A DNA stretch of 64,000 bases, taken from positions 1 through 64,000 of the forward strand of contig CAMGZH010000007.1 in assembly GCA_946182825.1 (NCBI GenBank). Direction: 5' to 3'. The translations under genes were made by a program, and so were the position numbers. Below the pieces are notes generated by a model. It had not been told where the DNA came from. It worked only from the letters and a program-made list of their open reading frames with translations, and did not search any database. The stretch is from an uncultured Lachnospiraceae bacterium (GTDB taxonomy: Bacteria > Bacillota > Clostridia > Lachnospirales > Lachnospiraceae). This document shows positions 29,206 through 37,645 of the stretch, piece after piece. How positions within the stretch are numbered: position 1 is the stretch's first letter; every line of letters starts with the position of its first letter.

Positions 29206-30492
29206 ATGGAAAAACGTCGTGTTGTTGTTACCGGTCTTGGAACCGTAAACCCAACCGGTAAAAACTTAGAAGAAAGCTGGAACAATATTAAAGCCGGTGT
29301 CTGCGGGATCGGACCGATCACCGCTTTTGACACCACGGATTTCAAGGTAAAGCTGGCCGGCGAGGTAAAGGATTTTGATTCTTCCGATATCATTTCCAAG
29401 AAGGAAGCCCGTCACATGGCAAGATTTACCCAGATGGCCGTTGTTGCCTCCGCTGCCGCATTATCTGATGCCGGTCTTACAGTTCTTTCAGAGGGCGGAA
29501 AAGACCTAGATGCCGAGCGTGAAGAATTAAAGAAAAACTGCGATCCTGCCCGCATCGGTGTATCCATCTCCTGCGGTATCGGTGGACTTGGAAATATTGA
29601 GGAGCAGCACAGCCGCGGTATCGAGAAGGGCTTTGAAAAAGTCAGCCCCTTCTTCGTACCGATGGCGATCTCCAATATGGCTGCCGGTCAGGTTGCCATC
29701 CGTTTCGGTCTGAAGGGCATGTGTACCTGTCCTGTCACCGCCTGCGCCGGCGGAAGCAACGCAATCGGCGACAGTTTCCATCGTATCCGTGACGGATATG
29801 AGGAACTTATGGTCTGCGGTGGAGCTGAAAGCTGTGTCACAGAACTTGGCATCGGCGGTTTCTCCAATATGAAGGCTTTATCCCAGAGCACAGATCCTGC
29901 CCGTGCTTCCATTCCATTCGACAACGAGCGAAGCGGATTTGTCATGGGTGAGGGTTCCGGCATTCTGATACTTGAGGAGCTTGAGCACGCAAAGGCAAGA
30001 GGCGCACACATCTACTGTGAGATCTTAGGTTATGGCGCCAACTGTGATGCTTACCACATCACTTCCCCGGATCCATCTGCATCCGGTGCATCTGCCTGCA
30101 TGAAGCTTTGCCTCGAAGACGGAAAGGTTGCCCCTGAGGGGATTGATTACATCAACGCTCACGGCACTTCCACTCACTTAAACGACCTGACAGAGACCAA
30201 CGCCGTTCACAAGGTCTTTGGTGACCACGCAAGCAAGCTTGCCGTATCTTCCACCAAGTCCATGACCGGTCACCTCTTAGGCGGCGCCGGCGGTGTAGAG
30301 GGTGTTTTCACCGCCATGGCTGTCCATGACGGATTTATTCCGGCAACCGTCGGTTTAAAAGAAGCAGATCCGGAATGCGACCTGGATTATGTTCCGGGAG
30401 AAGGCAGAACACAGGAGATCCGCTATGCCCTTTCCAATTCCTTAGGCTTTGGTGGTCATAATGCCTGCCTTCTGTTTGGTAAGTACGAATAA
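29206..30492 (+). CDS. fabF: Beta-ketoacyl-ACP synthase II
   Basis: 428 residues. Condenses acyl-ACP with malonyl-ACP. The Cys-His-His triad is seen in VTACAGGSNAIGD, INAHGTSTHLND and SMTGHLLGGAGG. The start follows AGAGGATTTTAC. In many relatives accB lies between fabF and fabZ; here only 12 bases separate them. Confidence 0.96.
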   Translation: MEKRRVVVTGLGTVNPTGKNLEESWNNIKAGVCGIGPITAFDTTDFKVKLAGEVKDFDSSDIISKKEARHMARFTQMAVVASAAALSDAGLTVLSEGGKDLDAEREELKKNCDPARIGVSISCGIGGLGNIEEQHSRGIEKGFEKVSPFFVPMAISNMAAGQVAIRFGLKGMCTCPVTACAGGSNAIGDSFHRIRDGYEELMVCGGAESCVTELGIGGFSNMKALSQSTDPARASIPFDNERSGFVMGEGSGILILEELEHAKARGAHIYCEILGYGANCDAYHITSPDPSASGASACMKLCLEDGKVAPEGIDYINAHGTSTHLNDLTETNAVHKVFGDHASKLAVSSTKSMTGHLLGGAGGVEGVFTAMAVHDGFIPATVGLKEADPECDLDYVPGEGRTQEIRYALSNSLGFGGHNACLLFGKYE

Positions 30493-30504
30493 TTAGGAGA
30501 AAAC

Positions 30505-30963
30505 ATGGAACTTACAGTCAGAGAAAACCCAAACACCATGAGCGGAGAGCAGATCCGTGCGACACTCCCCCATCGGTATCCATTTTTATTGATTGACACC
30601 GTCGAAGATTATGAGCCGGGTAAGTGGGCGATCTGCCATAAAAATGTTTCCAACGCTGAACCGGTGTTTAACGGACATTTTCCGGATCATCCGATCTTCC
30701 CCGGGGTTCTACAGCTGGAAGCTCTGGCGCAGTGCGGCGCCATCGCCCTTCTTTCCCTCCCGGAAAACAAGGGGAAACTCCCGCTTTTCGGCGGCGTAAA
30801 AAACGCTCGTTTTAAAAAACCTGTTTTACCGGGTGATATTTTAGAGCTGTCATGTCAGCTAATTCGTCAACATGGTCCCCTTGGTATTGCTGAAGCCAAA
30901 GCAACCGTCAACGGAAAAACTGTATGCATTGCTGAGCTTTCTTTTGCTATTGTCGAGAAATAA
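30505..30963 (+). CDS. fabZ: 3-hydroxyacyl-ACP dehydratase
   Basis: 152 residues, hot-dog fold. It dehydrates hydroxyacyl-ACP to enoyl-ACP. The active site reads FNGHFPDHPIFPGVLQLEAL, with the His in the first helix lead and the Glu in the long helix. The N terminus IRATLPHRYPFLLIDTV is typical. The start follows TTAGGAG. Confidence 0.96.
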   Translation: MELTVRENPNTMSGEQIRATLPHRYPFLLIDTVEDYEPGKWAICHKNVSNAEPVFNGHFPDHPIFPGVLQLEALAQCGAIALLSLPENKGKLPLFGGVKNARFKKPVLPGDILELSCQLIRQHGPLGIAEAKATVNGKTVCIAELSFAIVEK

Positions 30964-30967
30964 TGCT

Positions 30968-31531
30968 ATGATGATAGAGACATTAGATAGAATAAAAGCA
31001 GAATGCCTTGAAAGCATTCTGTTTTTATTCAGTGATTATTTTGATCATCAAAGGGAGGATTGGATTTTGCTGCAAAATGTTTTTCGAAGTATCTATAGTA
31101 AGCTTCAGCTTCATTTTTATATGCAGGTCTTTTCTGTTTTTGAACATCGGGAAGCCACATTAACAACAGTTGAATTCTTCAGCATGGAAGCTATCAACGC
31201 TTTAGATCATCCAACCGCTGCACGTTTCGCGAGGGCTATGGGAATTTCTGCGCCTAATGCAGCCTACCGAATCTCAAGTTTGATCAAAAAGGGCTACCTT
31301 AAGAAGGTCCGTTCTACTAAGGATCTACGCAGTTATTTTCTTGAGCCCACAGAGAAGTACGAGCACTACAACTCTATCAACGAGGATTACTTGCGACGGC
31401 TGGATGATTTGGTTCGGGAACAGTTCTCCGAAGAAGAATACGAAAAGCTCACCGAAATGCTCTCTGTCGTTGACAAGGCAATCCTAAAAGATCTGGAGCA
31501 GCCGACCAATACCGGCAAGGCAACAGACTAG
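30968..31531 (+). CDS. MarR-family regulator at the end of the fab operon
   Basis: 187 residues. The middle holds a winged helix: EFFSMEAINALDHPTAARFA, then MGISAPNAAYRISSLIKKGY and a wing with RSTKDLRSYFLEP. In several Firmicutes a MarR-type protein (FabT) represses this operon when long acyl-ACP accumulates; that role is plausible here by position but unproven. The start at 30968 (or 30971) lacks a good ribosome site and lies four bases after fabZ, so it may depend on coupled translation. The frame also extends upstream inside fabZ. Confidence 0.75.
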   Translation: MMIETLDRIKAECLESILFLFSDYFDHQREDWILLQNVFRSIYSKLQLHFYMQVFSVFEHREATLTTVEFFSMEAINALDHPTAARFARAMGISAPNAAYRISSLIKKGYLKKVRSTKDLRSYFLEPTEKYEHYNSINEDYLRRLDDLVREQFSEEEYEKLTEMLSVVDKAILKDLEQPTNTGKATD

Positions 31532-31544
31532 AACGGAGGATATC

Positions 31545-32411
31545 ATGGCAACCAAGGCGACATCTTCCCTGAGCATGGGAGTCATCTTTTTCGGCGATAA
31601 GCGGGCCGAATTTTTTGACCAGATCTGGGATGGTATGATGACTTACAAGGTAGGACTTCCTTCGGAAACGAAGCTGATCCGCAAAGTGTCGGATTTTTCC
31701 GCACAAAGTCAGATCGAGATGATCGATCAGCTCGAGAAGGAAGGGATCCAGGGACTTATCATTGCCCCTTACAACGATCCGCTGGTTGCAAAACGCCTGA
31801 AGGAATTACACAAGAAGGGCATCCCTGTGGTATGTGTTAATTCCGATATTCCGAATAGCGATCGCATCTGCTATGTCGGACCTGATGCTTATCAGAGTGG
31901 TGTTGTTGCAGCCGACATACTTCGCATTTTAGCCCAGGACAAGGGCGAGGTCGGCATTATTACGGGTTCCCGTAATATCATCGGTCACGAGGAGCGTGTC
32001 CGCGGATTTGTTGATTCCATCAAGCGAAGTCACAGCAATATGACCATCGAGTCCATTCAGGAATGTAAGGACGACGATTACAGGTGTTACGAAATGGTAC
32101 AGAAGGTTATGAGAGATCATCCTTTCATCTCTTCTTTCTTCTTTGCCACCTCCGGCGGTATCTACGGCGGCTGCAAAGGCCTCTACCAGATGACCACCCG
32201 TAAGACCTTTAACGTCGTGACCTTTGATCTTTTGGATCCGATCAAAGAATTCCTGAAGAAAGGCGTCGTTTCTGCTTCCATCTATCAGGAGCCTCTCACA
32301 CAGGGAATCCTGTCTCTGCAGGTACTGGCCGACAAACTATTAGAACACAAGGATCCAAAAAGCGATGTAATCCATACAAATCTTTCCATCAAGACCAGGG
32401 GTTGCATCTAA
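31545..32411 (+). CDS. Orphan sugar-binding-fold (Peripla_BP/LacI-type) protein without signal peptide or DNA-binding domain
   Basis: 288 residues, all in the periplasmic-binding-protein type I fold: IEMIDQLEKEGIQGLIIAPY, GIPVVCVNSDIP, GEVGIITGSRNIIGHEERV, and VVSASIYQEPLTQGILSLQ near the end. Such proteins are normally exported or fused to a LacI-type helix-turn-helix, but the N terminus (MATKATSSLSMGVIFFGDKR) has neither. It should be cytosolic, perhaps a ligand sensor with an unknown partner. It follows the MarR gene by 13 bases with AACGGAGG ahead of its ATG, and a strong terminator ends the operon after it. Confidence 0.75.
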   Translation: MATKATSSLSMGVIFFGDKRAEFFDQIWDGMMTYKVGLPSETKLIRKVSDFSAQSQIEMIDQLEKEGIQGLIIAPYNDPLVAKRLKELHKKGIPVVCVNSDIPNSDRICYVGPDAYQSGVVAADILRILAQDKGEVGIITGSRNIIGHEERVRGFVDSIKRSHSNMTIESIQECKDDDYRCYEMVQKVMRDHPFISSFFFATSGGIYGGCKGLYQMTTRKTFNVVTFDLLDPIKEFLKKGVVSASIYQEPLTQGILSLQVLADKLLEHKDPKSDVIHTNLSIKTRGCI

Positions 32412-32430
32412 CAAGACATACACACACAAA

Positions 32431-32469
32431 AGAGCCGGAAAATGAAAGTTCATTTTCCGGCTCTTTTTT
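32431..32469. terminator. Bidirectional terminator between the fab operon and the metal ABC operon
   Basis: AGAGCCGGAAAATGA and TCATTTTCCGGCTCT form a 15-bp perfect stem with a short loop. T-run on the right side, A-rich on the left. Confidence 0.92.
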
Positions 32470-32510
32470 ATTTGATATCGCTTTCCCCTACGGGACAGAT
32501 CCGCGCTTAC

Positions 32511-33329
32511 CTATTCTCTTACCAAAAGTGAGAACACAAGGGTCGCAAAATATATAATTCCGGCAAAGATCACGATCACCGGTCCGGTCGCTACATTCAC
32601 AAAATAGGACAAAAACAGCCCCAGAAGACCGCTCAACATAGAAAAGATCACCGACAGCCACAAATGCTGCCTCATATTGGAAGCAATATTTCTTGAAGCT
32701 GCAGCCGGCAGGATCAAAAGAGCATTGATCAAAAGAATACCGATCCAGCGAATGGAAAAGGTAACCATTACAGCTACGAGAACTGCAAAGACATTTTCCA
32801 GAAGGCGAACACTATACCCCTTTACCCTGGCAAGGGTAGGATGAATGGTAATGGCAAGTGCGGCGTTAACACAGATCACGTAAAACACCACCGTAACAAG
32901 AAGTAGGACAGAAAGCATGACCAGATCGCTTTGGGACATGGAGAGCACATCCCCAACCAGAAGAGAGGAATAACTCGAAAAATTACCGCCTCTCGACAGG
33001 ATCGCCAGACCCGCTGCCAGAGAAACACTGGCGCAGACAGAGATAATGGTGTCCGTGGAAGCTTTGCCACGGTATCGGATTTGATTCAAAAGCAGGGCAA
33101 AAACCACCGCATAGATCACCATGGCAAGATTCGAATTGGCCGCCTGGCAGAGAACTCCCACTGCGATCCCCGTCAGAGCCGAATGGCCAAGAGCATCGGA
33201 AAAATATGCCATTTTCTTCTCCACCACCAAAGTTCCCATCATGCCATACATGGGGGTCATCAAAAGGATCGCCACGAGAGCGATACGTACAAATTCATAC
33301 TGAAAAAACTCGTTAAACATGAGACTCAC
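32511..33329 (-). CDS. Metal (zinc/manganese-type) ABC transporter permease
   Basis: 272 residues with eight or nine membrane helices, ABC-3 family (ZnuB/MntB type): GTLVVEKKMAYFSDALGHSA at the N terminus and AASRNIASNM in the conserved loop. The start is set to the GTG at 33329 because AAGGAGG sits seven bases ahead; the ATG at 33320 is the alternative. It overlaps the ATPase gene by 17 bases. It forms the membrane channel with the ATPase and binding protein encoded upstream. Confidence 0.87.
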   Translation of the reverse strand: MSLMFNEFFQYEFVRIALVAILLMTPMYGMMGTLVVEKKMAYFSDALGHSALTGIAVGVLCQAANSNLAMVIYAVVFALLLNQIRYRGKASTDTIISVCASVSLAAGLAILSRGGNFSSYSSLLVGDVLSMSQSDLVMLSVLLLVTVVFYVICVNAALAITIHPTLARVKGYSVRLLENVFAVLVAVMVTFSIRWIGILLINALLILPAAASRNIASNMRQHLWLSVIFSMLSGLLGLFLSYFVNVATGPVIVIFAGIIYFATLVFSLLVRE

Positions 33330-34086
33330 AGGCAGCCTCCTTCTTAAATTCATAGCTGGCTCCACCAAATACCTTCTTGAATTCCGGGCTGTTGAAAACC
33401 ACCCGAGGAGAGCCGGACGCAGCCACCGTTTCTTCAAGAAGGATCACCTTGTCAGAGTACTTGGCAACATAATCCAGGTCATGGCTTACCAGAACCACAG
33501 CAAGATCGTGATTTTCTTTCAGGTATTTCATCTTCTCATAAAAAAGATCCATACCATTCTTATCGATGCCGGAAACCGGCTCATCCAAAAGCAAAAGATC
33601 CGGATCGTCCATAACCGCCATGGCAAGCAAAACCCTCTGGAGCTCACCGCCGGAAAGCATGCCGACCTTTTTATCGATCAGATCCTCAGCCGCAAACTCT
33701 TCCAACGCCTCCAAAGCTCTTTTCCTTTGCTTTGCAGAGGGGAGGAAGACCGGAACTCTGCTGCGAAAACTTGTGATCATGTCATAGACACTGATGGGCG
33801 CCGCAGCCTCCAGCTGTAGCTTCTGCGGTACATAACCAATCTTGATCTTACGGATCCTGCCGTTTTCCGTATTCCGGAATTCCAACTCTCCGGTATGGGG
33901 GATCTCCCCCAGGATCCCACGGATCAGGGTACTTTTTCCCGCTCCGTTTCGGCCGATCACGCTTGTTAATGTACCACAGTGGATATGAAGGTTAACATCC
34001 GAAAGGATCACCTGCTCGCCAAAGCTTACACCAAAATCTTTGATCTTAATACAATGAAGTCCACAGGGACGCATGATCTTTTTCAC
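33313..34086 (-). CDS. Metal ABC transporter ATP-binding protein
   Basis: 257 residues. Walker A is GRNGAGKSTLI, the signature MLSGGELQRVLLA, Walker B LLLLDEPVSGID, and the switch His lies in LVSHDL. The sequence is of the ZnuC/MntB-ATPase type. It starts with GTG (34086) overlapping the binding-protein stop (GTGA); an ATG four codons later is possible. It powers uptake by the adjacent permease. Confidence 0.88.
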   Translation of the reverse strand: MKKIMRPCGLHCIKIKDFGVSFGEQVILSDVNLHIHCGTLTSVIGRNGAGKSTLIRGILGEIPHTGELEFRNTENGRIRKIKIGYVPQKLQLEAAAPISVYDMITSFRSRVPVFLPSAKQRKRALEALEEFAAEDLIDKKVGMLSGGELQRVLLAMAVMDDPDLLLLDEPVSGIDKNGMDLFYEKMKYLKENHDLAVVLVSHDLDYVAKYSDKVILLEETVAASGSPRVVFNSPEFKKVFGGASYEFKKEAACESHV

Positions 34087-35000
34087 ATTCCGCCTGCCTT
34101 TCTGATGGTGGAGAAATTCTGTCCCATCCTCTCGATATATGTATCCTTGTCAACCGTCTCACAAACCGTGACAGGATCAATGGTAACAGGAACCGCCCCG
34201 GTCTGTCCCACAAGGGTCTTCTGCATCTTCTGACCGTAGACAGGATCTGCCCAGACCATTTCACCCTTGTGAAGGACCTTGATCATACCGGCCACTTCCT
34301 TGGCGCTGACCTGCCGTTCCTCATCGAGATCTGTAACACCCTTTACGGTAACACCCAGATCTCTGGCCAGATAGGCGAAGGATTCCTGAAGAAGAACCGC
34401 ATTCTTACCTCCTGTTGCCATATTTGAGGAAAGTTCGCTCTCTTCTTTCTTCAGTTTGGAAAGCTTACTGCAATAGCTGCTGTAATTCTTTTCCAGAAGG
34501 CGGGTATCAATCCCTCGCGCTTTCATCTCTTTCTTAAGCTTTGATTTAACTTCTGTCATCTGATTCTGATATTCAGATACACTGAGCCAATAGTGAGCGT
34601 TCTCCTCCAGAGGTTTTTGAACCCCCTTTGAGGAATCAACGATCGTTAACTTTGGATTCTCCTTTGCAGCCTTATCCAGAAAGATTTCCATACCGCCACC
34701 GTTGACAATAAAAATATCACTTCCGGATAAAGTCTTAAGGTCCGCCGGTGTCGGCTCATAATCATGCAGACAGCCGGTCTTGGGTGCTGACAGATTGGTA
34801 ACCGATACCTGATCCACACCGTCTAAAAGGTTCAAAGCGATGGTATACATCGGAACAAAGGATGTCACGACCTTAAGCTTCGCTTCTGTCTTCTGGTGAT
34901 CCGACCGGTAAGCCATATAACTGATCAGAATCGTCGCAAGAATCAAAGTAATTGACAACAGGAGAACAAAGCAGTACTTCGGCGTTTGTTTATTTTTCAT
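34083..35000 (-). CDS. Metal ABC transporter substrate-binding protein (ZnuA-like), membrane-anchored
   Basis: 305 residues. The N-terminal hydrophobic segment (about 10-30) has no lipobox cysteine, so it is probably an uncleaved anchor. The cluster A-I (ZnuA/TroA) fold is clear. Metal ligands expected for zinc: His79 in CLHDYEPTPAD, His136 in NAHYWLS and Asp252 in ADPVYG. The third usual His (HxAFxY) reads LQESFAY (Gln205/Glu206), so the site may be His2-Glu-Asp, more like manganese-type sites. It lacks the His-rich loop of many ZnuA proteins. Ribosome site GAGG lies in the ysxC end. Confidence 0.82.
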   Translation of the reverse strand: MKNKQTPKYCFVLLLSITLILATILISYMAYRSDHQKTEAKLKVVTSFVPMYTIALNLLDGVDQVSVTNLSAPKTGCLHDYEPTPADLKTLSGSDIFIVNGGGMEIFLDKAAKENPKLTIVDSSKGVQKPLEENAHYWLSVSEYQNQMTEVKSKLKKEMKARGIDTRLLEKNYSSYCSKLSKLKKEESELSSNMATGGKNAVLLQESFAYLARDLGVTVKGVTDLDEERQVSAKEVAGMIKVLHKGEMVWADPVYGQKMQKTLVGQTGAVPVTIDPVTVCETVDKDTYIERMGQNFSTIRKAGGM

Positions 35001-35004
35001 TTAA

Positions 35005-35610
35005 TTATTCCTCGTCCTCATATTCATTTTCCAGAACCTGATCCATGAAATCCAATACCTCATCTCTTCCCTGACCTGTCACAGAGGAGAACGGTACGAT
35101 AATGGTATCCTCATCCGCTCCAAGACCTTCCCGCAGCATTTTGATATGCTTCTGAAGCTGACTGCGCTTGATCTTATCTGCCTTGGTGGCCAGAATGATG
35201 GGCTGATACTCCATATACTTGATCCAGTCAAACATCTGGATATCGTTTTTACCCGGCGCATGACGAATATCCACTAGAAGGAAGATCACCCGCAGCATAT
35301 CCGATTCTGCCAGATAGTTTTCAATCATGACGCCCCATTTTTCAACTTCCGACTTAGAAGCCTTTGCATAGCCGTAACCCGGAAGATCCACCAGATAAAT
35401 ACTGTCATTTAAATGATAGTAGTTGATGGTCTGCGTCTTTCCCGGCTGAGCGGAAGTTCTGGCCAGAGATTTACGATTCAGAATGCAGTTGATCAGGCTG
35501 GACTTACCAACGTTTGACTTCCCTGCGAAGGCCACCTCCGGCTGGGTATTCTGAGGCAGGGTACTTGTGATGCCACAGACTGTTTCAAGTTCAACTTGTT
35601 TAATTACCAT
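35005..35610 (-). CDS. ysxC: Ribosome biogenesis GTPase YsxC/EngB
   Basis: 201 residues. GTPase motifs: G1 GKSNVGKSS, G2 region ARTSAQPGKTQTINYY, G3 DLPGYGYA, G4 TKADK. The family helps assemble the 50S subunit. The start at 35610 follows GGAGGAAAATAAA; the longer frame has no ribosome site. It follows clpX on the same strand, behind a terminator-like hairpin, as in many Firmicutes. Confidence 0.95.
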   Translation of the reverse strand: MVIKQVELETVCGITSTLPQNTQPEVAFAGKSNVGKSSLINCILNRKSLARTSAQPGKTQTINYYHLNDSIYLVDLPGYGYAKASKSEVEKWGVMIENYLAESDMLRVIFLLVDIRHAPGKNDIQMFDWIKYMEYQPIILATKADKIKRSQLQKHIKMLREGLGADEDTIIVPFSSVTGQGRDEVLDFMDQVLENEYEDEE

Positions 35611-35631
35611 TTTATTTTCCTCCGACGTAGT

Positions 35632-35662
35632 GAAAAAAACAGGGTACTGCCCTGCAGCACCC
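35632..35662 (-). terminator. Terminator-like hairpin between clpX and ysxC
   Basis: On the minus strand GGGTGCTGC-AGG-GCAGTACCC forms a nine-base-pair stem with one mismatch, followed by TGTTTTTTT. It could end the tig-clpP-clpX message or attenuate ysxC. Confidence 0.7.
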
Positions 35663-35679
35663 CGTCTCATTACACATCC

Positions 35680-36990
35680 TTACGCACTTTCCTTGGACTT
35701 CTTATCCTTGTCATCGATCGCAACGACCTTCTCTGCTTTCTTGTCGACCAGAAGAAGATTGGAATCCACCATCTCCTTGGTGATCTCAACCTTCTGGCAA
35801 TCCTCTTCGGATGGGATCTCAAACATGAAATCCATCATAACGGATTCCATGATGGCGCGAAGTCCACGCGCTCCGGTCTTACGCTCCAGAGACTTCTTCG
35901 CGATCTCACGAATGGCCTCCTCTGTAAACGTAAGCTCAACATCATCCATATTGAACAATGCCTGATACTGCTTCACCAGGCAGTTCTTCGGCTCTGTCAG
36001 AATACGTACAAGTGCATCCTCGTCTAAAAGATCCAGGGACACATTGATCGGAACTCGACCAATGAACTCAGGAATCAGACCAAACTTGACAAAATCCTGT
36101 GGAAGAGCCAACTTCAGCAGATCACTTTCTGTCTTCTCCTTGTTCATCGCCTCAGATGGATCGGTATCAAATCCGATCCTCTTTGTATCCAGGCGGGACT
36201 CAATGATCTTATCGAGACCTTCAAAGGCACCACCGCAAATAAAGAGAATATTCGTGGTGTCGATCTGGATCAGCTCCTGCTGTGGATGCTTACGTCCGCC
36301 CTGAGGTGGAACAGAAGCCAGCGTACCCTCTAAGATCTTAAGGAGAGCCTGCTGAACGCCCTCTCCGGAAACATCACGGGTAATAGAAACGTTCTCACTC
36401 TTCTTTGTGATCTTATCGATCTCATCAATATAGATGATACCCAGCTGAGCCTTGCTGACATCATACTCAGCAGCCTGAATCAGCTTCAGAAGGATATTCT
36501 CTACATCTTCACCTACATATCCTGCCTCTGTCAGTGTTGTTGCATCTGCAATGGCAAATGGAACACCCAGCACTCTTGCCAGTGTCTGAGCCAAAAGTGT
36601 CTTACCGGAACCTGTCGGTCCAAGCATTAACACATTACTCTTCTGCAGTTCCACATCCGCCTTCTTGCCGGAGAGGACACGCTTGTAATGATTATATACA
36701 GCTACAGAAAGAACCTTCTTCGCCTCATCCTGTCCAATGACATAATCATCCAGGAAACTCTTTAATTCCTTCGGCTTTAAAAGATTAATATCCAGGTCCA
36801 GAGCAGGATCGCTTAGTTCTTCCAACATATCTTCGCCGAACTCTTCATCGATGATCTCGGAGCAGATATCTACACATTCATCACAAATATATGTGCCATT
36901 CGGTCCGGCGATCAGTTTGCGAACCTGTGATTGTGGCTTACCACAGAATGAGCAGCGAATCTGGTCATCATTTGATTTTCTACCTGCCAT
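35680..36990 (-). CDS. clpX: ATP-dependent Clp protease ATP-binding subunit ClpX
   Basis: 436 residues. The N-terminal zinc-binding domain is CSFCGKPQ...CDECVDIC (about 14-42). Walker A is [12 protein letters not shown] and Walker [11 protein letters not shown]; the RKHP pore-loop region and sensor regions are present. ClpX unfolds tagged substrates and feeds them to ClpP. An Asp/Lys-rich tail follows the AAA domain. The start follows TGGAGGAAC. It forms a unit with clpP and tig. Confidence 0.97.
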   Translation of the reverse strand: MAGRKSNDDQIRCSFCGKPQSQVRKLIAGPNGTYICDECVDICSEIIDEEFGEDMLEELSDPALDLDINLLKPKELKSFLDDYVIGQDEAKKVLSVAVYNHYKRVLSGKKADVELQKSNVLMLGPTGSGKTLLAQTLARVLGVPFAIADATTLTEAGYVGEDVENILLKLIQAAEYDVSKAQLGIIYIDEIDKITKKSENVSITRDVSGEGVQQALLKILEGTLASVPPQGGRKHPQQELIQIDTTNILFICGGAFEGLDKIIESRLDTKRIGFDTDPSEAMNKEKTESDLLKLALPQDFVKFGLIPEFIGRVPINVSLDLLDEDALVRILTEPKNCLVKQYQALFNMDDVELTFTEEAIREIAKKSLERKTGARGLRAIMESVMMDFMFEIPSEEDCQKVEITKEMVDSNLLLVDKKAEKVVAIDDKDKKSKESA

Positions 36991-37017
36991 AGTTCCTCCA
37001 TTTTTGATATATCACGA

Positions 37018-37045
37018 AAGGGTATCCCATTCCTGGGGTACCCTT
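37018..37045 (-). other. Hairpin between clpP and clpX
   Basis: AAGGGTA and TACCCTT arms enclose an inner CCC/GGG pairing. Only two T bases follow on the minus strand, so it is more likely an RNA-stability or partial-termination element than a true terminator. Confidence 0.45.
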
Positions 37046-37051
37046 CCAAAA

Positions 37052-37639
37052 TTATGCTTCGCGACTTTCGATCACGCGATCGATCAGGCCGTAATCCAAT
37101 GCTTCCTGTGCGGAAAGATAATGGTCACGCTCTGTATCAGCAGTTACCTGCTCAACCGTCTTACCGGTATTCTTCGCTAACATTTCATTTAACTTTCTCT
37201 TTGTCTTCAGGATGCTTTCAGCAGCGATCTCGATCTCTGTTGCCTGACCCTTGGCACCGCCGGAAGGCTGGTGAATCATGATCTCGGCATTCGGAAGAGC
37301 AAGACGCTTGCCCTTGGCACCACCTGCCAACAGAAAAGCTCCCATGGAAGCGGCAAGACCTACGCAGATCGTAGATACATCGCACTTAATGTACTGCATG
37401 GTATCGTAGATTGCCATACCGGCAGTTACCATTCCTCCCGGGGAATTAATATAAAGATGAATATCCTTGTTCGGATCCTCTGACTCAAGGAAAAGGAGCT
37501 GAGCAACAACCAGAGAAGCTGTTGTCTCGTTAACCTCTTCACCTAAGAAAATGATACGATCCTTTAAGAGACGTGAGTAGATATCGTAACTTCTCTCACC
37601 TCTGGAATTTTGTTCAATGACATAAGGTATTGTTGCCAT
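37052..37639 (-). CDS. clpP: ATP-dependent Clp protease proteolytic subunit
   Basis: 195 residues. The catalytic triad context is clear: Ser in [14 protein letters not shown], His in IMIHQPSGG and the Asp downstream in [11 protein letters not shown]. The N terminus [16 protein letters not shown] is typical. It lies six bases after tig and 61 bases before clpX. Confidence 0.97.
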   Translation of the reverse strand: MATIPYVIEQNSRGERSYDIYSRLLKDRIIFLGEEVNETTASLVVAQLLFLESEDPNKDIHLYINSPGGMVTAGMAIYDTMQYIKCDVSTICVGLAASMGAFLLAGGAKGKRLALPNAEIMIHQPSGGAKGQATEIEIAAESILKTKRKLNEMLAKNTGKTVEQVTADTERDHYLSAQEALDYGLIDRVIESREA

Positions 37640-37645
37640 AAATTA

